This document shows positions 36,494-46,400 of a stretch of 64,000 nt of DNA, piece by piece (the first letter of the stretch is position 1; the number at the start of each line of letters is the position of its first letter). Both the position numbers and the translations under genes were made by a program. The DNA lies in contig NZ_QEWP01000007.1 of NCBI RefSeq assembly GCF_003121985.1, positions 62,001 to 126,000 of the forward strand, in the 5' to 3' direction. Origin of the DNA: Marinilabilia rubra. Lineage in GTDB: Bacteria > Bacteroidota > Bacteroidia > Bacteroidales > Marinilabiliaceae. The notes under the pieces are model-generated. The model saw nothing but the letters and a program-made list of their open reading frames with translations, searched no databases and had not been told where the DNA came from.

Positions 36494-36500
36494 ATTTCTA

Positions 36501-38201
36501 TTACCACATACCTCCGTCAGAAATATGTACCTCATCTATATTCACTTCATATTGCATTCCTTCTTCAATATTCCCGGTAGTAAAACCAATCTTCAGATAA
36601 TCCATTGCTTTCGTGGGATCAAACTCAGAAGCATCTCCGTCTCCGCCCCAGTTTCCGGTAAAGACATCGGAAAGTCTAAGAGTTATGGCCGTCCAGCCTT
36701 CAGTAGTTACCTCATAAGTGTTAGGAATACTTCCACCCCATTTAACATCATCCTGATAGGTCTCAAATTGAAAGAATCCTTTGTTACCATTGGTATTTAC
36801 CAGGAAGCTTAGATGTGGATCCACAACCTCTGTCAGATCAATGGATTCATACACGGCAATCGCACCCGTCCAGGTCCAGCTTCCGGGAGAAGTTCCACTC
36901 ACATTGTAATATTGAGCAAAACCTCCGGTAGGAGCCGCTTGCATCACCGTTCCGGCAAAACCTTTACCCTCATCTTCCCAGGCAGGAGCACTTTCTTCAA
37001 AGTCCATAACAGTAACCACCGGTAATTGCAATCCATCGGTGATCATGATCTGATCTACATGAATTTCAAAGTCCTCAGGAGCATCTCCGTTTCCAACGTT
37101 TCCGGAAGTGAAACGCATACTGATTTCTTCAAATGTTCCTTTAGGATCGAAGTCGGGGAACAATTTACTAATCGGGTAAGAACGCCATTCCCATCCCTGA
37201 GTTTCAACGGCATAATTATCACCATATTTCATCCGGTCATTGGCATTGCCATTGGTCAGATGGTTATCTTTGATTTCACCATCCTGAGTCATAAACGGAT
37301 TAATATATCCTCGTTTGCCATTGGTATTGACCAGCATAGTAATATGAGGTTCATGGAACTCACTCAAGTCAAATGGCCCCTGCTTAACAATGTACATGAA
37401 ATTGCTCCATCCACCGGTTTGAGTTTTTAGCACGGAATAATAATTATCTCCGCGCGGTGCAACGAGACCTCCATAGTTGCGTTCTGCAACATCTGGAGCA
37501 GCATCAGCTGCTTCAGTGACAGGTTCACCATCTTCAAACGTCCATAAAACAATAGGCTCAACAGGATCATAAATATCGGTGGGCTCCTCTACCAAAACAC
37601 CTGTGGTTTTGGCTGCTCCCTCAATACCGCCGAGAGCAGTAACACTTATAGAGATAGTACTCTCTATTTCCAGTGCCATACCTGCTGTTGGAACAGTAAT
37701 GGAGTTTGTATCATCACCGGCTCTGATAGCAACTTCGTTACCATCAACCACTACAGATGTAATCAAATCCACATTATCCCCCTGAATCTTAAACGTTTCA
37801 CCAGCTGTAATTTCTGCCGGCCACTGATTCACTGATGTTTTAGGATAAGAAACATTTAAAAACTCCTCAAAAACATATGTCCTGTCATATTCATTACGCA
37901 CAGAGACATTTCCACTCTCAACCCTTCTGGGTAACTTAAAGGTCAGTTGTGAAGCTGAACTTTCGTCTTCGATTATTTCGCAAGTTGTATTTCCCACCAG
38001 CACATCATTTACATAGTCAAGATTGGTGCCGGTGATGGTGATTACATCTTCTATTTGGGCCTCATTTGTTGAAATCTGTGAAATTTCGGAAACCGGCCAT
38101 TCTATATCATAATCCTCACTCCATTCTTTGTCCTGACAGCCGGTAAAAAGGCCTGCCATAAGCAAAAGGAGGAAGGAAATACTCTTAAAAATATTTTTCA
38201 T
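36501..38201 (-). CDS. surface glycan-binding lipoprotein (SusE/F-like position, IPT/TIG domains)
   Basis: A 566-aa lipoprotein (signal ending LFTGC; ATG 38201). Two IPT/TIG-like Ig domains (about 35-125 and 130-215, for example EDVITITGTNLDYVNDVLVG) lead to two similar C-terminal beta-sandwich modules. Both modules contain WTWTGAI/GGWSNFMYIV and LVNTNGKRGYINPF/LVNTNGNKGFFQFE stretches, which indicates an internal duplication. Its place after susD and lack of catalytic motifs make it the surface glycan-binding protein that helps capture mannan. Confidence 0.85.
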   Translation of the reverse strand: MKNIFKSISFLLLLMAGLFTGCQDKEWSEDYDIEWPVSEISQISTNEAQIEDVITITGTNLDYVNDVLVGNTTCEIIEDESSASQLTFKLPRRVESGNVSVRNEYDRTYVFEEFLNVSYPKTSVNQWPAEITAGETFKIQGDNVDLITSVVVDGNEVAIRAGDDTNSITVPTAGMALEIESTISISVTALGGIEGAAKTTGVLVEEPTDIYDPVEPIVLWTFEDGEPVTEAADAAPDVAERNYGGLVAPRGDNYYSVLKTQTGGWSNFMYIVKQGPFDLSEFHEPHITMLVNTNGKRGYINPFMTQDGEIKDNHLTNGNANDRMKYGDNYAVETQGWEWRSYPISKLFPDFDPKGTFEEISMRFTSGNVGNGDAPEDFEIHVDQIMITDGLQLPVVTVMDFEESAPAWEDEGKGFAGTVMQAAPTGGFAQYYNVSGTSPGSWTWTGAIAVYESIDLTEVVDPHLSFLVNTNGNKGFFQFETYQDDVKWGGSIPNTYEVTTEGWTAITLRLSDVFTGNWGGDGDASEFDPTKAMDYLKIGFTTGNIEEGMQYEVNIDEVHISDGGMW

Positions 38202-38237
38202 AATGCTTTCTTTTTTAAGTGTAAGCAAATTAATTAC

Positions 38238-39902
38238 TTAATAATTCGGATTCTGATCGATTCCCCAGTCTGCTACTTCTCTCAGAGGAATTGGGGCCAG
38301 CGGAACTACAGTTCCGTTGGGGCCAGTAATCGAATGACTTTGAGCATTCGCTTCAAGGTTTATATTCTCATAACGCAGATTATTTCCTTCAGCATCCATA
38401 AAGGTGGTCCTTATTTTCTCCAGTACATCCAGATATCGATTGGTACGTACCAGGTCCCAAAAACGGAGTCCCTCCATGGCCAGCTCAACCCTGCGTTCAT
38501 GGTAAATAGCCTGTAGTAGCTGATCTCCTGAAGCTTCAACGTCGGGCAAATTATCTGCAAACCCTGTAAGTATGTAATCCAAAGAACCTTCTGTAAAGCC
38601 GCGGGCATAAGTGCTGTTGCGGGCTCTTTCCCGAATCATATTGACCATATTTCTGGCCTCTGCTTCATTACCCAAATGATAGGACGCTTCTGCATGATTC
38701 AGCATTGTTTCGGCATAGCGTGCTTTACGGATATTGGTGCTGCTGCTTTTTGAAATGCTGGGACGCTCACCAGGCATCAAAGCTGCTTTTCGATTCAAAT
38801 AGGGCGTCATTTGCTCACTCAAATCATAGTCCCATTTTTGGCCTCCCATGATACCTTCATTGTAAGAAGGACCATAAACGGTACAACTCAACCTGGGGTC
38901 GCCATCTTCGAAAGCCTCAAAAAGGTCAACAGTGGGATTATTAAATCCCCATCCCCAATCAAGTCGGTTGGCTTGAAACTGGCTAAAGTTACTACCGGTT
39001 TTTTCAGGGGCATTTTCAACACTTCCTTCCAGCATCTGAAGTTCAAAGATAGATTCGGCATTATTCTCCCCTTCAGGTTCAAAAATGGTTGCATAATTGG
39101 CAACCAACTCATACTCGCCGGATTGAATGATCGCATTGGTCTGATCATACACATCCTGCCATCCTATTTCAGAATTCTCAGCATCAGTCCCGATCATATA
39201 CATATACAACCTTGCCAAATAATGCCGGGCAGCACCTTTTGTAGCACGTCCCATATTCTCAGCACCGTATTCTCCTTTATAGGGCAAAAACCCAATAGCA
39301 GCCTCGAAATCAGACTCAATTTGCAGAAAAGTCTCATGAAGTGTTGCGCGCTCAACAGCCCCAAAATCAGAGGGTGTTACATTTTCTGTAAAAACAGGGA
39401 TTCCTCCAAAAACACGAGCGCCGTAAAAAGTCAGATACCCTCTCAAAAAATAAACTTCACCCATCAGCCTTTGCCGGAGTTCATCTTCCAAAGGACTGGA
39501 TTTTAATTGTGTTAAAGCGGTATTACACCGGGACATCCCATCATAAATCTTTATCCACAATGCATTGGCCGGTCCGTTTTCAGGTTTGGCATCCCATGTA
39601 GCCAAGTCAGTTATATCCTGAAAATCGGAAGGTTGACTCCCTTTCTCCGCATCATCACTGCAAATGTCTCCCCAAAAGAACTCATAATTGTGAGTCATCC
39701 AGTTTCCGTCAGGGCCAGGACCTTCAGTCATCCCAACGATGTCGTAGCACCCGTTTACAGCCAAAATGGCGTTTTCAGGTTCATCAAAGAAGTTTTCTTC
39801 ACTTTGGGTGTTAATTGGATCTACCTCCAAAAAATCGGAACACCCCATTATCAAAAACCCTAAAAGAAAAGGGACTATATTTTTCATTCTTTTCATATCC
39901 AT
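38238..39902 (-). CDS. susD: SusD/RagB-family outer membrane lipoprotein
   Basis: A 554-aa glycan-binding lid of the SusCD importer. The signal peptide ends in the lipobox IMGC and is followed by SDFLEVDP, typical of the family. The SusD N-terminal TPR region and the RagB region (MLNHAEASYHLGNEAEARNMVN, ERRVELAMEGLRFWDLVR) are clear. The start may be at 39902, 39896 or 39890 because Met codons cluster. It lies 48 bases after susC. Substrate by context: beta-mannan or manno-oligosaccharides. Confidence 0.95.
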   Translation of the reverse strand: MDMKRMKNIVPFLLGFLIMGCSDFLEVDPINTQSEENFFDEPENAILAVNGCYDIVGMTEGPGPDGNWMTHNYEFFWGDICSDDAEKGSQPSDFQDITDLATWDAKPENGPANALWIKIYDGMSRCNTALTQLKSSPLEDELRQRLMGEVYFLRGYLTFYGARVFGGIPVFTENVTPSDFGAVERATLHETFLQIESDFEAAIGFLPYKGEYGAENMGRATKGAARHYLARLYMYMIGTDAENSEIGWQDVYDQTNAIIQSGEYELVANYATIFEPEGENNAESIFELQMLEGSVENAPEKTGSNFSQFQANRLDWGWGFNNPTVDLFEAFEDGDPRLSCTVYGPSYNEGIMGGQKWDYDLSEQMTPYLNRKAALMPGERPSISKSSSTNIRKARYAETMLNHAEASYHLGNEAEARNMVNMIRERARNSTYARGFTEGSLDYILTGFADNLPDVEASGDQLLQAIYHERRVELAMEGLRFWDLVRTNRYLDVLEKIRTTFMDAEGNNLRYENINLEANAQSHSITGPNGTVVPLAPIPLREVADWGIDQNPNY

Positions 39903-39950
39903 ATTATTTTATTTTTCGACTTTACTTAAAATCATCCTTTTCAGGCAGAA

Positions 39951-42900
39951 CTAGAATTTAATATTAACTCCACCGGTGAGCGTAACTCCCATAGGATAAG
40001 TAGCAAAGTCTACTCCGTTCGATAAATCTCCGCCTCCTGCAATTTCAGGGTTGTAACCACTGTAATCCGTAATAGTCATAAGGTTGTCGCCATTGAGGTA
40101 AAACCTGACACTTCCCAGACCAATGGACTCAACGAATCCCTCATCAAGGGTATAACCTATCTGCAAGTTTCTCAAACGGATATAGGAGTTATCTTCGACA
40201 TGACGATCTGAAAACCGGCTATTCTGGTTGGGATCTGTTGAGATCACCCTTGGCTCGTTGGTATCCGGATTGTCGGGAGTCCACCGGTTCATTTTATCGG
40301 TATGATAGTTAGACTGAGAGAAGGAGCCATGTGTGTAATACTTCAGCACATTCACTGCTTCCGACCCGAAAACTCCATAAAAGAAGGCCTTAAAATCAAA
40401 TCCTTTGTAAGCCATTTGAAGATTTAATCCAGCTGTAAAATCAGGTATGGCACTACCAAGTTTCACACGGTCATCTTCATTAATAACACCATCATTGTTC
40501 TGGTCAACAAATTTAAGATCTCCTAAACCAGCACTTGGTTGAATGGCCTTTGTCGATCCTGATTCCGGATCGGTCCAGGTATAATTATTGAGTTCTGACT
40601 CATTATTAAAGATGCCATCGGTTTCCAAACCGTAGAAATAAGCAATCTCATGCCCCTCTTCTGTGCGTGTCACCGAACCCATTTTCTGAGCATTTCCACC
40701 GCTAATAGGCTCGCCTCCGGCCAAACTGGTCACTTCATTTTTGATGGATGATGCATTCAAGCTAATGGAATACTGGAAATCTTCTTTGTTTTCGTTCCAG
40801 GTCAGTGAAGCTTCAATTCCCGTATTATTCATAGTACCGGCATTGCGCGCAGGACGACCGGAACCAACATAATAGGGTATAGGAGTGCGCAAGATCATAT
40901 CTTTGGTGTCTCTGTCAAACCAATCGATACTGGCGCTTAACCGTTGATCAAGGAACATCATATCTACTCCGACATTGAGCTGCTCAGTGACCTCCCACTT
41001 CAAATCAGGATTACTCAAGGCTCCAGCTCTGGCTCCATCAACAGGTGAATTGCCAAAAACATAAGTATATCCTGTGTTCATTGTAGCCAAATAGCTGTTA
41101 GCCGCTACCGAAGCCTCGTTACCTACCTGTCCCCAGCCAGCTCTAAACTTCAGCTGGTCAAAGAAGTAAACATCTGACATAAAAGACTCCTCAGTAACAT
41201 TCCACCCCATTGAGAAGGAAGGGAAATACCCCCATTGATTGTCTCCTACAAATTTGGAAGACCCATCAGCACGGTATGTTGCTGTTAACAAATAGCGGTT
41301 ATCAAAGCTGTAATTGGCTCGGGCAAAATAAGACATAAGAGTTGTTTTTCCAGCTCCGCCATTCACTGTTTTTTGTTCAGGATCCTGAGCCTGGTCAAAA
41401 TACATCAGGTCTTCATCGAATGGCACATCGAATGCAGTTGCATTGATCGCATTGTAATTAAAACTTTGAGTTTCTGCACCCAGAGTAGTATTGACAGAAT
41501 GCGTCCCTAAATCTTTGTTGTATGAAAAGTATCCATTCCACACCCAGTCCATCTGCTCAAATCGTTGTTCATAAAGACTGCTTTTGTCTCTTTTCTGATC
41601 AGGAGCAATATAAAATTCAGGATAATAGGCTTTTGATTTTCCCAAATGAATATCGGCGGCATACATGGTTTTAAAAGCCAGCCCTTCAATGAAAACATCT
41701 TTGATGTTTAAATCAAAATTAGCAATCAGACGATGAGCCGATGAAGTATTATGTTCGGCCTCATCTACAATTCTTGCAGGATTTGCGATGGTAGTACCTC
41801 CGGTAATAAACCGCTTTCCGTAATTATTGGTGTAGTCGTCCCATGCAGCCGTTAATGGATCCATTTGCAAACCATCAGTCAGTGAGCCACCATATTGATT
41901 GTTATTATTGTTATTTTTTTCGTAGAAAGTATAACTCAAATTGGCTCCCAAAGACACTTTTTCTGAAAAATTGTATTGAGTATTGGAGTAAAGAAAGAGT
42001 TTGTCAATTCCACTATTGTCAATGGTTCCCTCCTGAGAATTATAGGTACCGCCAACATTGTAGTTCACACTTTCAGTACCACCCGAAACAGACAAAGAAT
42101 AATTCTGAATAGGAGCCACATTAAACAACTCTTCCTGCCAATCCGTGCCTTCTAACTGATTATTAATAACGTAATCCAGCATTTCAACTTTCGGCACAGT
42201 CAATCCGGCATTTTCATAGGCTTCTTTTCTCAATTCAGCAAACTCATACCCATTTGCCATATCAATCCGCTCGTTAATAACCTGAACCCCGGCATAGCTG
42301 TTCACATCAAACCTGGCTTTTCCTTCTTTTCCGCTTTTGGTAGTAACAAGTACAACCCCGTTGGCTCCCCTTGATCCGTAAATTGCAGTAGCAGAAGCAT
42401 CTTTTAAAACCTCCACACTTTCGATGTTTGAAGGATCAACATTACTCATATTATTCATTGGGAACCCATCCACAACGTAAAGCGGATCACTGTTGTTTAT
42501 GGTTCCGATACCTCTTACCCGAATGCGCGTTCCACTTCCGGGCTCTCCTGAATTTGAAACCACATTAACACCTGCAAGCTTACCCTGTAAGTTCTGGACG
42601 GGATCAGCGGTAGCCATAGCATTCAACTCTTCGCCACCAACTTTTCCAACAGCTCCTGTGAGGTCACTTTTCTTTACCGTACCATAGCCAACAACCACCA
42701 CTTCATCAATACCCAATACCGCTTCTTTCAGGGTAACATCCAAACTGGTTTGCCCTGAAACATCAATGGTTTGCGACTCAAAGCCAATGAAAGAAAAAAC
42801 CAGACTATTTTCCCCTTCCTGAAGATCAATAGTGTAATTTCCATTTGCATCGGTAATGGTTCCTTTGGTCGTATTCTCTACAGCCACCGTAACCCCCGGC

Positions 42901-43016
42901 AAAGGCAAACCACTCTCATCTGTTACAGTCCCCGTTAAAGTTCTTTGTTGTCCAAAAGCATTAATATGTAAGGACACCAAAAACATTACGAGAAAAACTC
43001 TCATCATTTTTTTCAT
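39951..43016 (-). CDS. susC: SusC/RagA-family TonB-dependent outer membrane transporter
   Basis: A 1021-aa outer-membrane barrel that imports oligosaccharides with SusD. Signal peptide (residues 1-22, ending NAFGQ), carboxypeptidase-regulatory-like domain (about 24-100, LTGTVTDESGLPLPGVTV), TonB box region DEVVVVGYGTVKK, plug domain (PVQNLQGKLAGVNV, SIYGSRGANGVVLVTTK-like) and a C-terminal 22-strand barrel ending in an aromatic (VNIKF). It is the first gene of the locus, about 110 bases after a -7 box and downstream of paired direct repeats (43167-43201). Confidence 0.97.
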   Translation of the reverse strand: MKKMMRVFLVMFLVSLHINAFGQQRTLTGTVTDESGLPLPGVTVAVENTTKGTITDANGNYTIDLQEGENSLVFSFIGFESQTIDVSGQTSLDVTLKEAVLGIDEVVVVGYGTVKKSDLTGAVGKVGGEELNAMATADPVQNLQGKLAGVNVVSNSGEPGSGTRIRVRGIGTINNSDPLYVVDGFPMNNMSNVDPSNIESVEVLKDASATAIYGSRGANGVVLVTTKSGKEGKARFDVNSYAGVQVINERIDMANGYEFAELRKEAYENAGLTVPKVEMLDYVINNQLEGTDWQEELFNVAPIQNYSLSVSGGTESVNYNVGGTYNSQEGTIDNSGIDKLFLYSNTQYNFSEKVSLGANLSYTFYEKNNNNNNQYGGSLTDGLQMDPLTAAWDDYTNNYGKRFITGGTTIANPARIVDEAEHNTSSAHRLIANFDLNIKDVFIEGLAFKTMYAADIHLGKSKAYYPEFYIAPDQKRDKSSLYEQRFEQMDWVWNGYFSYNKDLGTHSVNTTLGAETQSFNYNAINATAFDVPFDEDLMYFDQAQDPEQKTVNGGAGKTTLMSYFARANYSFDNRYLLTATYRADGSSKFVGDNQWGYFPSFSMGWNVTEESFMSDVYFFDQLKFRAGWGQVGNEASVAANSYLATMNTGYTYVFGNSPVDGARAGALSNPDLKWEVTEQLNVGVDMMFLDQRLSASIDWFDRDTKDMILRTPIPYYVGSGRPARNAGTMNNTGIEASLTWNENKEDFQYSISLNASSIKNEVTSLAGGEPISGGNAQKMGSVTRTEEGHEIAYFYGLETDGIFNNESELNNYTWTDPESGSTKAIQPSAGLGDLKFVDQNNDGVINEDDRVKLGSAIPDFTAGLNLQMAYKGFDFKAFFYGVFGSEAVNVLKYYTHGSFSQSNYHTDKMNRWTPDNPDTNEPRVISTDPNQNSRFSDRHVEDNSYIRLRNLQIGYTLDEGFVESIGLGSVRFYLNGDNLMTITDYSGYNPEIAGGGDLSNGVDFATYPMGVTLTGGVNIKF

Positions 43017-43132
43017 AAACAGTTTTGATTAATAGTTAAAAAATCGTTTTTTACTTTTTTACGTAAGTCAGGATTGAAGCTTTTTTCATTGTCTTCTTTC
43101 CAAAGACCACTCATAAGGAAACAACACCAATG

Positions 43133-43140
43133 CAAATTTA
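43133..43140 (-). promoter_or_regulatory. putative susC -7 box
   Basis: The minus strand reads TAAATTTG, an exact TAnnTTTG match. A TTTC (-33-like) lies about 22 bases upstream at 43163-43166. The implied leader to the susC ATG is about 110 bases, normal for such loci. Confidence 0.55.
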
Positions 43141-43166
43141 TCATCATAAACCATAAATCATGGAAA

Positions 43167-43201
43167 CATTTCTTTCATTTTAAGGGTGCATTTGTTTCAT
43201 T
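43167..43201. promoter_or_regulatory. candidate operator: two 13-base direct repeats 22 bases apart
   Basis: CATTTCTTTCATT (43167-43179) and CATTTGTTTCATT (43189-43201) differ at one base and are spaced by 22 bases, about two helical turns. They lie directly upstream of the susC -33/-7 region, roughly -39 to -73. This arrangement suits the AraC-type output domain of the divergent hybrid two-component regulator. Binding is inferred. Confidence 0.55.
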
Positions 43202-43490
43202 ATTTACACACAAAAACACCCAACTGCAGCCTTAACATCTCTTTTTCTGGTTCTTGACCCCATTTCAGCCAAAACAACTCAAACAATACAATGTGAATTT
43301 TTCAAAATTTTTGTTTTCCTAAAAAACCAACCATCCTATACTATTTTATCTTTTTATAGGATTATTATATCACAAAAAATAAAAAACAAATTTTGCATCT
43401 TATTTTCGCTGCATAGTTTTTAGGATTATTTTAAAAAGATCAAGCAATATTTGTGTATCTTAATACAATCAAAAAGAGATTACATTGGCC

Positions 43491-46400
43491 ATGAAGTATA
43501 TCTTAACCATTCTTCTCATCTTAATTACAGCCTATTCCGGAATGTCTGCCAAAAACCAGTCTCTCGATTTTAGTTTCCGACACATCAATACAAATAACGG
43601 GCTTAATCACAACAGCATTACAGACATCATTCAAGATCATCTTGGATTTATCTGGTTTGCAACCGAAAACGGCCTGCATCGCTACGACGGGGTAAATACA
43701 AGGATATTCCTGCATGATGCAGATAACACCACATCTATATCGGGAAATGTAATCTATGAGCTACTGGAGGATCAAAACAAGAATTTCTGGGTGGCAACCA
43801 ACTACGGATTAAATCTTTACAATGAGCAAAAAGGAACTTTTAACAGAATACCTCTTTTAAACAGAGAAAACCAAAAGCAAGTTCAATACTATGTTCCGGC
43901 TATAGCCGAAGACAAGGGCGGCACCATTTATGTAAGCTGGGGCAATCATGGCATTTGCAGATACAATAAAGAAAAGCAACTGTTGCTCCCCCTGAACATT
44001 GACAGTAACAGTAACACCCAATTAGAACTGGGAAATATCACGGAATTATTCTTTGACAGCGACAATTTATTATGGATGGGCTCAAAATCGGAGGGTCTTT
44101 TTTGTTATAATCCGGAATCCGGAATAACGAAGAATTACAGGAAAGAAACTCCCGGTACTATAAGATCTAACTTTATCTATTCTATACATGAAGATAAATA
44201 CAAAAGAATTTTCATCGGAAATGAAGGAGGTCTCGATATATACAATAAAAACACAGGTGAATTTTCCCGGTTTACTCCGAACCAGAACACGCCTGAGTCT
44301 TTTGAAGAGGAATGGATTTGGAACATCAACAGTGACAATAACGGCGACCTTTGGCTTTGCAGCAACCGGGCCGGACTGTACAAAGTAACCAACCATGCCC
44401 TGGATCTAAAAGTTGTTTACCCCGACGATAAAGATCCTTCCTCTTTAAATGATAACAATATCCAGTGTTTCTTTGAAGACCGCCAGGGAAATTTCTGGGT
44501 TGGCACACAAAGAGGCGGCATTAATTACGTGCTCAACAACAACAGCCAGGCATTTAAAACACTTACCAGGAATCCTCACAAAAAGAGCACCTTGACTCAC
44601 AGCAATGTATCTGCCATTATAGAAAACAAGGACTCATTACTTATAATAGGAACCGATGGAGGAGGACTTAACATCTACGATTTAAAAAAGGGATCGTACA
44701 TTCCCCCTCAAAAGAGTCGATATTCAATCCAGTTATCAGAAGATGCCATTTTAGCACTCCACATCGATTCTGAAGAAAATTTATGGACAGGCGGTTTTTT
44801 AACAGGTCTACGATTTTATAATTACGGAGGCGGAAAGCAAAGCTGGATCCATGATCCAAAAAACCCTTATTCAATAGGACACAATGATGTACGTGACATT
44901 TTTAAAGACTCACAAAATAATATCTGGGTTGCAACAAACGGAGGCGGACTCAATTTTTTCAACCCTGCACAGGAAAAATTTAAACAATTCAAATTCCATC
45001 CTCGAAAGAACTCCATTAGCAGTGATTTTACACTAACCATTACCGAAGACAAAAATGGCTTTTTATGGCTTGGAACCTATGAAGGTCTGGACCGGATTAA
45101 CCCTGAAACCTTCACAATAAAAAAATACGACAACGAGCACAATTTATCCGGAGATTGGATCTACTCATTGCTGACAGACTCCAAAAACCAACTTTGGGTG
45201 GGAACCAACATGGCCATTCATCGATATGATAAAAACTCGGATACATTTTTTAATCTTACCGACAGCATAGACTTACCCAACGAAATTGTTTCAGGCATCC
45301 TAGAAGACAACAGCGGAAGGCTCTGGATAAGCACCTCCAATGGTCTTGCCTCTTTTGATCCACAAAACGGCGAAACGCATCATTACTTTCAGGAAGATGG
45401 CTTGCCAAGTAATTTTTTCAACCCTGGAGCAGCTTACAAAAACAATGAAGGAATTTTATTCTTTGGTACGGCTGAAGGATTGGTCTATTTCAATCCCGAA
45501 AACATAAAATCAAATTCCCTGATTCCTCCGGTTTATATCACAGACATATCCCATGCTCCAATTACAGAAAAAAAGAGACAAATATTTTCCAATGACACCC
45601 TAACCCTGAACTTTAAACAGTCGGCTTCAATAAACCTGTATTTTTCAGCATTAAATTATATTAATGCTCAAAAAAACCAATATGCAGTTATGCTGGAAGG
45701 CATTGATCAACAGTGGAAATACATTGGTCATCAAAAATTTACCACCTACACCAATTTATCACCAGGTGAGTATAAATTCAGAGTAAAAGCTTCCAATAAC
45801 GATAATTACTGGAACCACGAGGGCGATTACATATATCTGGAAATAACACCCCCTTACTATAAAACAGACTTGGCTTACGGAATTTATATTTCTGCTTTTC
45901 TTCTTCTTTTATACTTTATATGGCGCTATTCGTTCATCAGGGCCAGGTACTCTGACAAATTGAAAATTCAACGCCTTAAGGCTGAGAAAGCAGAAGAACT
46001 CTCCAAACTAAAATCTGACTTTTTTATAAATATATCACACGAATTAAGCACTCCCCTAACCCTCATTCTTGCTCCGGTAGAAAAAATGCTGAAAACAAAA
46101 AATCAGGATCCACGCCTTTTGCAAATAATTTACCGCAACGCAAAAACACTTCTAAGACTTATTCACGAGTTATTAGAAACCCAAAAGATTGAAGAACACC
46201 AAAAGAAAACAGAATACAGCTACAGTGATGTTATCGCATTCATAAAAGATATAACGGGTGATTTTCAGGAGCTAGCCTCAAAAAAGAATATTCATATAAA
46301 CTTCAGTTCAACCATAAACTCCTGTATATTTCCATTCTCCCCACAGGATTTGGAAACCATTATTCGCAATTTAATTTCCAACGCCATTAAATACAACAAA

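Noticed and set aside
44082-44508. Minus-strand frames inside the hybrid regulator gene
   Set aside because: Shadows of the propeller-coding sequence; the plus-strand frame is fully explained by a known architecture.
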